This document shows, one piece after another, positions 22,563-35,632 of a stretch of DNA of 64,000 bases (positions are counted from its first letter, which is position 1; each line of letters opens with the position of its first letter). The stretch is from Coriaria nepalensis. Lineage: Eukaryota; Streptophyta; Magnoliopsida; Cucurbitales; Coriariaceae. The DNA lies in the NCBI GenBank assembly GCA_027186245.1, contig CP114490.1:10297501-10361500 (forward strand), given 5' to 3'. The notes under the pieces are model-generated. The model had not been told where the DNA came from. It did no database searches and saw nothing but the letters and a program-made list of their open reading frames with translations. The position numbers and the translations under genes are program-made.

Positions 22563-23230
22563 GACCCAGTGTCACTAGCTCGAACCAATGAGATCCTAAA
22601 ATTTGAAATGAAATTTTCAAAATTTGAGTCAAACTAAGTATTCTGCTCGATCAAGGGCCATATGACCTATGTGTCATTAGCTTGAACCAATAAGGTCCTA
22701 AAATTTGAAATAAAAATTTCAAAGGCCAAGTCAAACTAAGTGTTATGCTCGGTCAGGAGCTGAATGACCCATGTGTCATCAGCTCAGACCTATAAGGTCC
22801 TAAAATTTAAAATGAAAATTTCAAATTCCGAGTCAGACTTAGTGTTCTGCTTGGTTAAGGGCTGAATGACCTATATGTCACCAACTTAGACCAATACAGT
22901 CCTAAAATTTGAAATGAAATTTTCAAAGTCTGAGTTTGCCTAAGTCTTCGGCTCAGTCAAGGGCTAAATAAACCATGTGTCATTAGCTCGGATAAATAAG
23001 GTCCTAAAATTTGAAATGAAAATTTCAAATTTTAAGACAAACAAAATAGTATGCTTAGCCAGAGGCTAAATGACCCACATGTCATCAGCTCGGACCGATA
23101 AGGTCTAAAATTGAAATTCAAATTTCAAAGTTCGAGTCAGATTGAGTGTTCTATTTGGTCAAAGGCTAAATACCTATGTGTCATCAACTCGAACTAATAA
23201 GGTCCTAAAATTAGAAGTGAAATTCTTAAG
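22563..23230. repeat. Tandem array, about 102-bp unit, seven degenerate copies
   Basis: Units begin near 22563, 22667, 22767, 22867, 22969, 23070 and 23169. Each carries GACCYATGTGTCAT, AGCTCGGACC, AATAAGGTCCTAAAATTT and GAAATGAAAATTTCAAA, then a GTTCTGCTCGGTCAAGGGCT-like stretch. The array lies just downstream of integrase, inside the gypsy element. Unit-to-unit differences show the array is old. Confidence 0.85.
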
Positions 23231-23401
23231 TATGAAACATATTAAGAATCTACTCGGGTAGGGGCTGAATGGAAACATGTCCTTAACCCAAACTTCATTC
23301 TCCAATTATTTTAAGATAAGAACTCAAAGTCCAGGGAAGACAAAGAGCCTCCTCAACCAGAGTTTCCTAATCTAAAATTCCAAAATAAAAGCCAAGGTTC
23401 A

Positions 23402-23702
23402 AGATAACTTAAGTGTTTGCTTGGGTAAAAGACTCCATATTTCATGTACACTCATCATAGATTCCTAATGCTTGAGCCTTTGAAAGGGAATTCTGAGTAT
23501 AAAAATTACTAAGCGCTGTGTTCGAACAAAATACTACATCAAGGAACTTCAGGACAACTTAAGTGTTTGCTCGGTTATAAGGCTCCTTAGTTCATGTACA
23601 CTTAGCGTGGATTCCAAATGTGTTCAAACGCATTTGAAAGGGAATTCTGAGTATAAAAATTGCTAAGCATTGTGTTCGAACAAAATACTACATCAAGGCA
23701 TG
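23402..23702. repeat. Tandem duplication, about 150-bp unit, two copies
   Basis: Copies at about 23402-23549 and 23550-23702 share AACTTAAGTGTTTGCT, TTCATGTACACT, GAAAGGGAATTCTGAGTA and GTTCGAACAAAATACTACAT. They are closer to each other than the 102-bp units are, so they arose later or are better conserved. They belong to the 3' non-coding part of the gypsy element. Confidence 0.8.
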
Positions 23703-24099
23703 TTGAAAATTGAAGTAAGTTAAGCATTTAACTTAAGAAAAGGCATAAATTAGGTAAGTTATGATTTAAGGAATCAATCAAGTGTTTGGACACTTGATCA
23801 CTACCTCGAAGAAAGGATACTATGACACATTTCTTAAAAAGAAAATATATTCAAAGTTGCACAAAATTGACAAGGTAAAATTTTGGCATTCCTTATAGGA
23901 ACTAACAAAGTTAAAAGAGTAAGGTTTTCCTACAACAAACCCATCCACTAGGGTAAGGTAGTAATAATAAAGAAAAAGAAAAAAGAGGATTACAAAAGGT
24001 AGTTTTTCTGCTCAATCATTGAGCATACACAAAGAGTTTAAAGTCTTAAGCAAGCTTATGATTGATTTTGATCTTCACCATTGGCATGAGAGTTTAGCT

Positions 24100-25990
24100 C
24101 AGCATTGATCTATTCGTCTGCAACAACTTTAGTATTCGAACTTATTAGTTCAGCATTCAAGTTGTCCACATCTTGGACCTCGTCATCCTCTTCCTCCTCT
24201 TCCTTGGCCTCATTCATCATGCCTTCAAAGGGGGAGCTAAAGAATCTAAAGGAAACTTGAGAAGCTTTGCATTCAGTTCAGGCCACACTAGGTTGATAAA
24301 GGCCCTTGTCAAGATAAAGTCATACTATTTAGCCTTATATATCTCTTGTTAATGCTCGACATATGCTTTATAATCAACCACTGCTTGTTGTTTGATGTCG
24401 AGTAGGTTGGCCTTCAGCTCATTAAGTTCAGCCTCAACAACCTTTCTTTGGTCCCTCTCATTCCTCTGGTCATCAAGCTCGGACCGATATTTCCTCTCGA
24501 AAGCCTTTTGCCATACTAAGCTTTGGCAAGTTGCTTATGAACTTCAACCAGCAGTGCGTTTTGTCATTCATGATCTTGGCGTAATTGAGAAATCTCCTCA
24601 GGATCGGTAGAGGAGGAAGAAGCCCAAAGAACGAAGGAGGCTGACATCATAAAGTTAAAATACACTTATAAGTATTTTAATATAGATTTATATATATAAT
24701 ACACTTGAGTGAAACTTAAGGAGAGGCAAGAGTTCTACCTTCAATAGGCCCAAGGTGGTTTCCTCCACTAGTTCGGGGGACCTTGAGTTGAGGGATCAGC
24801 TGGAGAATTCCTTCAGGGGTGAGCGGGAAATGTTAGGAATGTGAGTCGAGCAAGTTCTGTCTCTTATGGTCAGTATGGAGAAGATGTTATCCATCCAGGT
24901 TAAATTCAAGCTCATTGCTCGGACCCAAATTGAACGATCATGGGTTTGGATAGTGTAAGACCGGGTCCTGAGCAGGCGTAGGAGGAATAATTCTGGTCGG
25001 AGTGGCCTCTTTACTCTTTCTTGACCTTGTTCCAATTTTCCTCCTCTTAAGGGGGGTCGACCTTTAGCTTTTTTGACAACTTTCTGAGCTACTTCCATCT
25101 TAGATTTCTCTTGTTCATGCTTGACATGCTTGGCAATCATCTCTTCTATAGCCGGGATCATATCTAAATAAGAAGAAAAGGAAAGTGCAAGTAAAAAATA
25201 AATAAAAATGAGAAGCACACTAAGACCAATGAATATTAATAGAGTGAGTATCTATCCTCTTCTAATTAAGAGTATCGTATGTATAAGCTTTATGATGTGG
25301 GTTGACATCTAAAGAAGGGGTCATGATTAATTTGTAATACCTTAGCATGTCCGAAGTAATAACAACTTCATAGTTCTTTTCCTCCTGACTCATCATGTCA
25401 ATAAGATCCAAAGTTCTTAATTCATCATCTGATGGACTATTCTTAGGAGGGTTAACAATGCCTATAAGAATACATAACCTATAAGAATAGTGAAGATCTA
25501 AGGAAGAACAAAGTAAGGGCCGAGCAAGAAGCTTTACTTATGTTTTTCCAAAAAAAAAAAAAGGTTGGAAGAGTCATCACTCCAGGAAACTCATATGAGG
25601 AGGTTTTCCAATATTTGACCTACACTAGCCAACATTTAGCCCACTTCTAAATGGAATTAAGCGATCCTTTGATGGGGCTGCTATAAAAATGTGAGACATA
25701 AAACCATCCTTGTCTGTCATACTTGGTAGTGAAGACATTTATAAAGAACAAGGGATCCAGATCCTGATCAGCTTTCTCTCTCCAGAGAATAAAAGAGCCA
25801 ACTAGGGACCTTCAAGAGTTGGGGCAAAGCTGAGCCAAATGAGATGCCCCATATCTCAAGGAGATTTTGGAAAAAAAGGTGAAGAGGGAACTTAAGTCTA
25901 GTATCGAAGAGCTCCTTATAAACTACAGTCTCGTATTGGTCTTCCTTACCAATGACAAACATGTTCTCTTCGGCCTTAGGAATCTAAAAG
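24100..25990 (-). pseudogene. Antisense ORF of the gypsy element (putative plant transposon protein)
   Basis: Read on the minus strand, 25962-25768 gives EDQYETVVYKELFDTRLKFP, then LHLFFQNLLEIWGIS and LPQLLKVPSWLFYSLERES. This is the pattern of the putative gypsy-type transposon domain (Transposase_28-like) of plant elements. Further along, 25218-24796 is Lys/Glu-rich (MIPAIEEMIAKHVKHEQEKS) with a basic GRPPLRGGKLEQGQERVKRP stretch. 24660-24180 has a coiled-coil-like Leu/Glu/Lys pattern. Stops and frameshifts break all three. It runs opposite to integrase. Function in the parent element is not established. Confidence 0.55.
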
Positions 25991-26679
25991 TGACATCATC
26001 AGGAATATCCTTAAAGGATAGGAGAATGTTTAAATCAGCCTAGGTAATGATGAATCTCACGGTTTCAACTCTTCCTGGGGGAGCACGTAGCCTTCTTCTT
26101 GGCTGGTTGGGATGTTCAGGCAAAAGCCTGGTTAGATATATCTTGTGGCATTTGGAGTTTTGGAATAACCCAAGTCCGAGCATGTGTGGTATGGTCTGAT
26201 CGGTAATACTAGTGCAGAACTAAGAGCAATCAATTAGGAAACTTGGCTTATAAATACATACCTATAAAGGCTAATTATGTTCAAAGTCAATTCAGAGTTT
26301 GGTCCTAAGGGTGCTACTAAGAGAACTGTAGATAATCTTTAAGAACCTAGAGTTTTCACTACGTGTAAAAATTAGAGAACTAGCCCTGTATCAAGAAAAA
26401 TTCAACTAAGCATCCAAGAGAATCTTACACACACAAACCGAGCAGAAGAACAGAGTCATAGACACTTAGACGAATTTTCATTTTCACAACTTTTTCCATA
26501 ACCACCGTCTCGAAGCTTTTTCCTCTCAATTTTATCTCCAATCTGGTCTTCGCTAAACTCGATCATCTCATCATACATTGGTTTTTTTGCAAGCATATTT
26601 GTGTCCATCGCTACCCCCTCACAATTTTCTAAGCTCCTTTTCAAAAGATCAAGGTTTTCTTCTTTTCTTCCTATTCACC

Positions 26680-26990
26680 AGACACTGGTAGTGAGTAACA
26701 AATCTATTCTTTGACAATGTTTGGTACATCAAGGTTTATCTCTTATGAGACAGTATAAATATAAAAATCCTAAAGTGTTAAGAGTTATATACTATTCACT
26801 ATGAGAAACATTTCTCACTTTTCATAAGAAATTTACTTGCTCCTAAAGCTAATTTAGCCATTAGAGAGGGTGTGTCGGACATAACTCCAGCTTGCTTTTT
26901 TTTTTTTTGTCTTATGTAGGACTTTATTCTTGGCTGGGTGAGCATAAATGTTGCTGTTCAAATCGTATAGACCAAATTCTGACATCAACA
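26680..26990 (+). repeat. Truncated right LTR of the gypsy element
   Basis: It aligns with the last 340 bases of the left LTR, from CACTGGTAGT to GACATCAACA, and lacks about 85 bases present in the left copy after position 20313. The U3 part seen in the left LTR is absent. Sequence at 26200-26680 does not match it and is unexplained. Confidence 0.65.
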
Positions 26991-29900
26991 GTAATAACAA
27001 TTTAATTATGAATGAAACTATTATATTTTTGTTAAGGTCTCAAATCTCATTTTCACCGTCCCAAACATAATGATATTTTATGTAAAACATGTGTAAGGAC
27101 ATTGTTCCTCCAATTTTCTTAAAACTAGTATCCTAGTTTAAAAATATTAAAAAAATTTACTTTAAAATCTATTTTTCCTCCTAATTTTTATTTAATATTT
27201 TTTTTACCTTATTATAACTTTTTATCCTGTCCTGCCTCCGTCATTAAACATAAGGACATACTTTATTATTCACAAAAATAATTCACAAATAGTCTGGTCT
27301 AAATTTCTTTTAAATGTATTATATCTTTCGAGGTTTAAAGGAATTGAAATATGCTAAGCTGCTTAAATATAAGCTTTACATCATCTAAATTAATAATTGA
27401 CACCTATATTTTTCGAGACTAATTTCAACCAACTAGAGTAAGTGCATTTGATTACTAAACCAATCCCTTAGAATTAGTTTGAAATGATTAGAAAACTCAA
27501 ACATAAATAAAATATAAGAAAATAGGAAAATAATACATATGATGCATGTGAAAACAACATTAACACTTAATACAATTAACCATATAATTTCAACCAAGCT
27601 TACTAGAAATTAATATGATAATTTGACCACCCTAAAGAGGTATGCGTTTCATAGAATTGTTGACAACATGCATGACTGCTAGTGTGCGGTTGGTAAGCAC
27701 CGTTCAATCATTAAGATCATCAGGTTCTTGTAAGGATTAAACTAGTTTTTGTGTAGTTACTATTCGGCATCAAATTAATGTAGTTTTCACGCCTACTTTT
27801 GTTAGAAATTAGTTAGGCATCATATTTCTTGCTACCTAGAAGCTTCATTTCTTTTCATTAGTCGTATTCAAGCATACACTATTTCAGCCGAACGCCTATC
27901 AATTCTAATCAGTGTCAAAGGCTAGATAGACTCTACACCTTTTATATAAATATATATATATAGTTAGTAGTGACTCTACGAATAAATGGCATCCGATGCG
28001 AGCTTAATTCGTTGTCTTTTTTTAATTAACAAAGGAGATATATTTGGAAAGTTCTCGATTATTATTTTAAATTATAATATATTTTTATTAATAAATTAAG
28101 CTTAATCTAGAACTATTTGAATCTAACTCGGACTCCAATCTAATTCAATACTTGATGGATCAGTATTAGAATCAATACTCGAACTCATATTCCTACCTTC
28201 GATGCATGCCATTAGTGACAAGCCTCCATGTTTTGAAAGTTCATTTGACTTATAATCAGGAGTCATGGAGGTGATTAATTATGATAGTTAATGAGTATTA
28301 ATATGTTGATTTGAGAAATTAAGAAGATATTTGATACGTTCGAACCAAGAAAAGTAGATCCGAGACAAGCATGGGAATTTTAGGTTACATAATCTTAAAT
28401 TGCCTCAAAGGGTCTATACATATATAATTGCATGTTGTGCTTCTTGAGGAATAAAAGATGTAGCTAGCCTTAGCTTAGTTCATGTTACCGCATGCCGTAA
28501 GATATTTACCCTCTTCAACAAAAAGTGAGACATTGTTCCCCCTACTTTTGCAGACAAAAGAAACAAATAAATAAAATAATGTCGTGAAGATATGTTGTTT
28601 CCCATACATGAGATTCTTTCATTTTTCTATATACATATATATATATATATATTAATAAAATAATTTGTGGTAAATGGATGTTATTGAAACCTTTTTATAA
28701 AAAAAAGAAATCGAAAGTTATAAAGTTCAAATACATACTTATTGAATATCTAGGGGCATCCAATTCTGTAGAATGTATAATAAAAGTTAAAACCACTACA
28801 GAATGCCATTATTTACAGCTAGCAAGCCCTTACATATATATATATATACATAGAAGTTGGAATTCCATTATGTACAAGTATACCAATATGGTAATTTGGG
28901 CATTTGCTGTAGAGTTGGGGCTTTCGAACACGATCTTTTTCAATTTAAGCATTATGGTGGTCTAGGTAGGTAGGTAGGTAGCTAGCTAAGGGTATCTATA
29001 GACCAAATATTTGAATATGTTGCATGCCACTCTAGTCCAACACAACATATAACGCCACGTCTATTTACTTTTTTATGGTATGCAAAATTGGGGGGGGGGG
29101 GGGGGAAAGAGAAAAGAAAAAAAGACCTCCCTTAATTTTTCTATCCACCTTTTCAATCCCTAAGCTTGTTATTTATATTATTTTCTAACTCAATTTTCTT
29201 CATATTCTAATCTTACCAAATCCCAACGGTTACTGCACTCGCAACTATCTCTTTGTAAAAATTTGGACGAACATGTAGTTCAATTAATAAAAGCGCCGTC
29301 CTATTAAGGTGGAAGCTGCAGGTTCGAGCTTGGTTAAGCCCGATCACAGGTTCAGTGGAATTTGAGGGCTCTCGACTGAAAGAAGAAGACTTGACATTCT
29401 TTATGTCATGATATGATTTTAGTTTGATATCGACTCTAGGATTATTTATTGGAAGAATAGCATAATAAGATGTTTTGCTTTAAGTTTTTTTATAGTGGGA
29501 CTCATTTTATGTAACTGAAAGATTAAGGTGAATTTGAGTTCACATTCATGAGTTTTCGATCAACTCATATTTGATGAATGAACAAATGCAAAATTGATGC
29601 TCAAAAGTACACATATTATATCAACGTTACATTGAAAAGGGAGCAAATTAGATCAACGTTAATATGCTATTGCCTAATTATTGATGGTTAATAATGCACA
29701 TGCCTCGATCTCTTGTTCTCAAGTCTTGTTTCCCTAAAGTTGCATTCTATTTTTCCACTATATTGTTTTCTCTGTTTTTTGTATTATGTTTACTATTCTG
29801 TATACCATCATTACCTTCTATTTGTTGTTGCAAGTTATGTTTTTTGTAAAACAATAAACTGTAATACATATCTTATTGCATATTGTTTTTTTACAATCCT

Positions 29901-32900
29901 AGTTTTCTATAATATCTGTATATTTCCATCAACACTTTGTTATGGCCGTAAAGAGTTTGGTGATTAAGTTTGACAATGATAAAAGAGTTTCTTTTCTTAT
30001 CAAGCTTCAATAGCTAGAGTTTTCATAATCTCTATAAATAAAAGTTGGTTTTTTAGCTGGGCTTTTTTGAATTGGTTAAAGAGTAAAATGAATTAAAGAT
30101 CCAAATTCAAAAATACTTTATAAATATAAGTAAATATATTTTATATTGAAAATAGAGAAAATTCTTTAAATATTTATAAGTAATTACAAATATTAAATAT
30201 TTGTAATAATAAATAAAGGTTATGGTCTAATCGGGACTTGCACATGCACGATCGCGCGTGTTGATGGGTGTGAGATACTCTTGGTACTTATTAAGTGTAC
30301 TAGACACTTTACATGTTTATGACTGTTTAAATTTTTTACCGTTAAATTCAAAACGATTGATAATTAAAAACGGTTAGTTACCGTTGAAATTTGAATTCTA
30401 AGAAACAATATAATTATTGGTGAAACAATATATTATTTCATAAACATGTATCAATTTCATCTATAAATAAGAAGAATCAATAGAAAAATGTATAACTTCA
30501 TCTTCTACCTTTCCTACGGCCAGAAAAAACGTTATATTCAACTATAAAATTTTACTTTTGCTTGTGAAATTTTATAAAAAATTTATTATATCCCAAATTA
30601 TTTTCACATAAATCTACAAACATTTTAAGAAGGTGAAAATATAATTTTTTTTATAGATGAAGAACCATTGAGAGGTGTCAGGTGTGATAAAAATTTGTAG
30701 ACTAAAAGTGAGATCTTTGAAAGTTTGTAACACCAAAAATAGTTAGGAAGAGCTTAAGTATTGAGAATGGGTGTAATAGATCTTTCAAGTAAGATAGATG
30801 AGAGAGTTTTATGGAGCTTTTATCTTTTTTAAAGTCGTAATAGATGGTTTGCAACTTTGTTTGTCCAAAAGTTAGTAATTATACGATTAAATAATAATGG
30901 ATTATCGATACCATTGGGAGGCCGGGGATGTAAAGTCTATTGAGAGATCGTGCCACGTATATATCATACACTGAGCCAATTATTAGTGTTTTGGTTATTT
31001 CAGTGAGATTTTGTTGCATGTAATTTCATTTCAACCCAATAAGTAGTGTAAAATTACTGATTACATTAAAAATTTGAACTATTAAAAAATATGTCTAACC
31101 ATATTAAACTTTTAACACTATTTCTTATATATAAACTTACAGTATAGGGCCTTACTAAATATTGAGTTATTAAGAATATATTAAATTATATTCAACTTTT
31201 AACACTCTCTTTCACGTATAATAACCTCGCAGTATCATGAGCCTTCTATGTGCAAACGGACGGCAAACAAATCCAAATAAAACCATAATAATATGTAAAA
31301 ATAATAAAGAGAGAAATAATCGTGATTTGAACCTAAATTTCAATTCGAATACCATATTTAATTAATATTATTCTAAAAGTTCGAGGTATTAAAAAATATG
31401 CTTAACTATATTATTTATTATTAAAATTTTAATAAATGGCATTAGAGTCGATAACCGAGATTCTACGTCTTGAAATTTTAGAGTGGATCTATCCTAAAGT
31501 TACTAGATTCGTATAATAGTAGATTGTTAAGTTCCCAAGTTCAGAAGGTAGTAGATCAAAGATTGGAAGGGTTTGATCTCTAAAATTCAGAGATTTAAAA
31601 AAAATTTCACATGATGATCATTACATCTTTAAAAAAAATGATCTATAATAATTGTGGTTTTATCATATTTTAAATGTTGGATCAAATCTTTTTAAGATCT
31701 AACGGTTATTATTTAAAAATTTTTGAGATCTCCAAATTTTAGATATAATCTCTCAAATCCTAATAGATTAGATTTGTAGTTTTTGAAATTTTAGGATGTG
31801 TTCTTTCCTTTTGTTGAAGAGTTCATTTTGGGAATATCGTGGTGAAGGCCAACAACTATATTGGGACCATCTGCATTTTTATATATCCAAAAGTTGTAGT
31901 AAAGTTGTAGAAGATGATTAGAGAGGGTTTGCCGTTTTGTCCATACAAAAGTAATCATGCAGTTAGATTAATGGTAGATCTTCCTATGGAGAGGAGGCAG
32001 AGGCAACTCATACCCAACTTAGGCCCTAAGCTTATGTATGAAAGTTGGGCTCTACTGTACTTTTTTGTCTGTTACTACTTATTGCAACGTATTAGTCTAT
32101 CTATTAAGAATGTCACATGTGATCATTAAGCTAAGTCTATTAACCCATTTAGCCTTGTTTTGGCAACACTTTTTTAACACCCTTTTTTTTTTTTAATTTT
32201 TTTAATTTTTTTTAAAATGTATTTTATTAAACTTCTAAATTAATTAGTCAGAAATTATTTTTTAATATAAAAAAAATCCAAATATTGATTAGAGGACTCA
32301 AAAAAGAATTCAATTTTAAGGTAATCTAATGGACAATCTATTATGAATGGCATGCTATAAATATATCCAACAAATGATCAAAACCTAAGACTTATAATAT
32401 AATGCCTAAATGTACTCAATTAAGTTAATTAAATCCTAAATCACATAATTCAAGTACATATTAACATAATTTATGATTTCAGTTATAGTTCGATATTTGG
32501 AAACCGTGTCAAATTGTCAATTATGGTCTAAACAATTTGCAATTGGGAACACATAAACCAAAACTCTTGCCACTTGCAAGCATGACATTAGAGATATATA
32601 TATATATATATAGGTAATTTTTTGGATATTATATAATAATATTTATAATTATAATAAAATTTAATTCGATAATAATTATAGATTATATTTATATAAAAAT
32701 AAAATTCTTATTAATTTTCTAAATTAGACTATGTAATTAATATTTTCATCTACGTAGATAATTCTTAAAGATTATTGTATATACATGTAAAATTTAAGTA
32801 CCTGCCATATTTAAAATTGCATGTATAATTATATCGAACCCACGACCACCTGATTCGTTATGCATTATTGATCAAATATTAATCTCAAACTTCATTAATT

Positions 32901-33361
32901 CTTTCACCTTAAAAATACCAACTCAATTACAAGTGAAGAGACACATAAGAAAAAGTGCCTTCAAGGAAAATAAAAAATAAAAAATAAAAAATAAGAGAGA
33001 GCCCTAATCTATCTCTCTCTCACACTCTCTGTGGTCATATCATGCAAGTAGTAGTAAAAAAGAGCACTCGAAAGTTGAAGCCTTTTTTATTTAACCCCCC
33101 CCCCCCCCCTCTCCCCTTTCCTCTCCCTCGCCTTCACGACATTTGTTTCCCTTGTAAGCCAGCTCACTTTCTTACCATTACTTACCGCCCTCTCTCTCTA
33201 CCCCTTTCAACGTTTTCTCCACCAGATCTCTCGCACTGACTCTCGGAAAGATACATACTTATTAAGCCCCCCTTCTGGGTTTTGATAAGTTTCTTCGATT
33301 TCTCCTCTACTATATATATATTTTTTTTATAATTTTTTTTCCGATTTCAGAGTGAGAGAAT
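26991..33361. other. Gene desert
   Basis: Over 6 kb without a gene I can support. It is AT-rich, with microsatellites such as TA runs near 27945, 28635, 28835 and 32595, and a 16-base G run (29090-29105). A SINE-like piece lies at 29262-29420. 31914-32129 is open for 71 codons but resembles nothing known. The CT-rich stretch and 15-base C run near 33010-33240, and the TATATATATA near 33310, belong to the ULTRAPETALA promoter and leader. Confidence 0.5.
29262..29420 (+). mobile_element. tRNA-like sequence, probable SINE head
   Basis: An A-box-like TAGTTCAATTA (29275-29285) and a B-box-like GGTTCGAGCTT (29321-29331) are 46 bases apart, the tRNA-like spacing. Between them, CCGTC / CTATTAA / GGTGG (29296-29312) can form an anticodon stem with a 7-base loop, U33 and A37, and anticodon ATT. 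The T-stem and acceptor stem do not pair, so it is not a functional tRNA. A Pol III-derived SINE fits better. The 3' end and target duplication were not identified. Confidence 0.4.
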
Positions 33362-35632
33362 ATGGCTAATGGGGGAGAGAGAGAGAGTGGGTTGATGATG
33401 TTTAGCGATGAGGAGCTGACAGAGATGAGTGGGGTCAAGAGAGGTGGAGATTTTATAGAGGTCACTTGTGGTTGTACTAGCCATAGATATGGAGATGCTG
33501 TTGGAAGGCTTAGGGTTTTCTTTAATGGTGACCTTGCGATCACTTGTGAATGCACCCCTGGCTGTCAAGAAGGTCTCTCTCTCTCTCCTCTCTCTCTTCT
33601 CTTTCTCTCGCTCTCTCTCTCCACCTCTCTATCTGGTTTGATCTTTCTGGGAAAATGGCCTAATGGGTGTTGATTTCTATGCATGTAGTTACACTGAGCT
33701 TTTTCTGGCTCTTCTGTTTTAATTTTTTTTAATCTGAAAACTGGATTTGACGTTGATGGGGTTCACTCTATGGTCTGTAAAACCGTTTTGTTTTCGTATG
33801 AAAAAGTGTTTTTTTTTATTATTTATTTTATTTTGGGTTCTATGATCGAGAGATCACTACCTTCTCATTCAGTTCTCTTTTTGTTTTTTCATTTAATGCA
33901 CTTTAGGTGTTTGTTGGTTTGTCTGAATGAGAATGAGAATTGTGTTTACGTTACTTTCTTGATGTGGGGTGGTTCACTTTGCATTAGCATTTTCCAAACT
34001 TGAGTTTGGTACACATATTTTTGTATTATTGTGTTTGAAACTGGACTTTGGGATGGGAAGATTCTGCTTTGTGTGCTTTGGCAGAGCAAAAACTCATACG
34101 GGTTGGTGTGCCTTTCTATAGTATGGCTGTTCAATATTGTTAACTTGTTTATTGTGATTGCTTTTTAGTTGTTTGAGGCTGATTCACGTCTGTTGAGGTT
34201 AAGATAATAGTTTGGTTTCAGTATCTGAAAGTGATCAGATCCAGTTCAAGTCAACTTATAATTAGAAAACATGAGCATATGATATCAAGCTATGATGGGG
34301 CTATAAGTAGAGTGAAGTATATAAACTTTAATGGGTCAAATATTACTTGACTTCTGGGTAAACCCAACCCGAATGGGAAGAAGAGGGTCAGCCAATTTCG
34401 ATTTCTAAGCATATAAACTTAAGCTGTTTTTTTGTCTATGATAGAAAAGTTTTGGCCTATTCTGCCTATCTGTTATTAATTTGTGTTTCGGTGATCTCTG
34501 TACCCTAATTTAATTAGTTGATATGCTATTATGGAAATCCTAACATGCATTTGTTCGACTTATCTTTCTGAAAAGTAGACTTACTAATTTACTTCTTCTC
34601 TTATTTTGATATCTGGCTCTCTTTTTGAATGGGTTTAATTAATTACCAGAAAAGTTGACTCCTGCTGCATTTGAAAAGCATTCTGGGAGAGAGACGGCGA
34701 GAAAATGGAAGAATAATATTTGGGTCATAGTTGACGGCGAAAAGGTTGCTCTCTATAAGACGGTTTTGCTCAAATACTACAACCAAGCTATTAACGGGTC
34801 CCACCGATCTCATAGTGGACGTGGAGTTTTCCATCGTGATGAGTTCGTTCGGTGTAGTAGGTGCAACAAGGACCGGAGGTTCCGTCTCCGGACCAAAGAG
34901 GAATGCCGAATTCACCACGATGCTTTGGCCGATCCAAATTGGAAATGTACTGATCTGCCGTATGACAAGTATGCAATCAAACCTAGAATCTCTGAATTTA
35001 TTATTTAGTGGTTATTTATGCATTTGGTTCCGCATTTTGAAACTGTAGTTTGGGTAATACGTGGAAGTTTGTGTAACAAACTTTGCTTTTATGTGCATTT
35101 GAATTGTATTTCAAATGCCAGTTTGGGACAAAAAACGCAATTTAGGCAAACTGGCCGTAGTCAGGGGCCACAGATTATTTTCTAGATTCCAGTCTATCTT
35201 AATTCTGTTTGACCCATTTACGCAATCAAATTGTGAACTAAATAGTCTTTTGTATTTCAATCAACATTTGAGACAAATTGGAGCCGACATTGGAATTTAG
35301 ACCTAATTTAGAGACACTTGAATACAATGATCTTTTGGACTAAAACTCAGCTTGCATGCACACTATTATAGTAAATGATTCCACTTTCCTATTCTGTTAT
35401 TGATTGAATTGAACAAAAAGAAATTCAATAATAATTGCTTGAATGTTTCAGAATAACATGTGATGATGATGAAGAACGAGCAAGCCGGAGAGTGTACAGG
35501 AGCTGTAACCGATCTCCGACATGCAAAGGTTGCACTTCTTGTGTGTGCTTTGGTTGTGACATCTGTCGTTTCTCGGACTGCAGTTGCCAGACTTGCATCG
35601 ACTTCATAAGGAACGCAGCAGCAAAAGCTTAA
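33362..35632 (+). CDS. ULT1: ULTRAPETALA, SAND-domain trithorax-group factor
   Basis: Three exons: 33362-33572, 34650-34968 and 35452-35632. Introns are GT-AG and join in frame to 236 residues, very close to Arabidopsis ULT1 (about 237). ULT proteins are nuclear and cytoplasmic regulators that end floral stem-cell activity by activating AGAMOUS and antagonising Polycomb through ATX1. The start MANGGERES precedes the SAND-like domain (MSGVKRGGDFIEVTCGCTSH, RYGDAVGRLRVFFNGDLAI, LTPAAFEKHSGRETARKWKN). The Cys-rich C-terminal half resembles a B-box: CSRCNKDRRFRL, DPNWKC, SPTCKGCTSCVCFGCDICRF, CSCQTCIDF. Most eudicots outside Brassicaceae have one such gene, so ULT1 against ULT2 is a naming choice. 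It is convergent with NAF1 downstream. Confidence 0.96.

Larger units (their letters stand above)
19921..26990 (+). mobile_element. Decayed Ty3/gypsy (Tat-like) LTR retrotransposon
   Basis: The element is bounded by a left LTR (19921-20659) and a truncated right LTR (about 26680-26990) sharing the R/U5 sequence. Five bases before the left LTR (ATAAT, 19916-19920) and after the right (GTAAT, 26991-26995) match at 4 of 5, a plausible target-site duplication. The interior keeps RNase H and integrase relics, two tandem-repeat blocks and an antisense ORF region. Gag, protease and reverse transcriptase are missing between the primer-binding site and RNase H. Many stops show it is dead. An antisense ORF after integrase is a feature I associate with Tat-lineage elements; the lineage call is inference. 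Confidence 0.8.

Noticed and set aside
22563..23230. CRISPR-like array
   Set aside because: Units are contiguous and degenerate with no unique spacers, in a plant retrotransposon. It is an ordinary tandem repeat.
26456..26644. 62-codon minus-strand frame before the right LTR
   Set aside because: It has a plausible charged composition, but no family is recognised and no extension is open on either side. Left as unexplained sequence inside the retroelement.
29275..29345. Functional tRNA gene
   Set aside because: A and B boxes and an anticodon arm exist, but the T-stem and acceptor stem do not pair. A SINE head is more likely.
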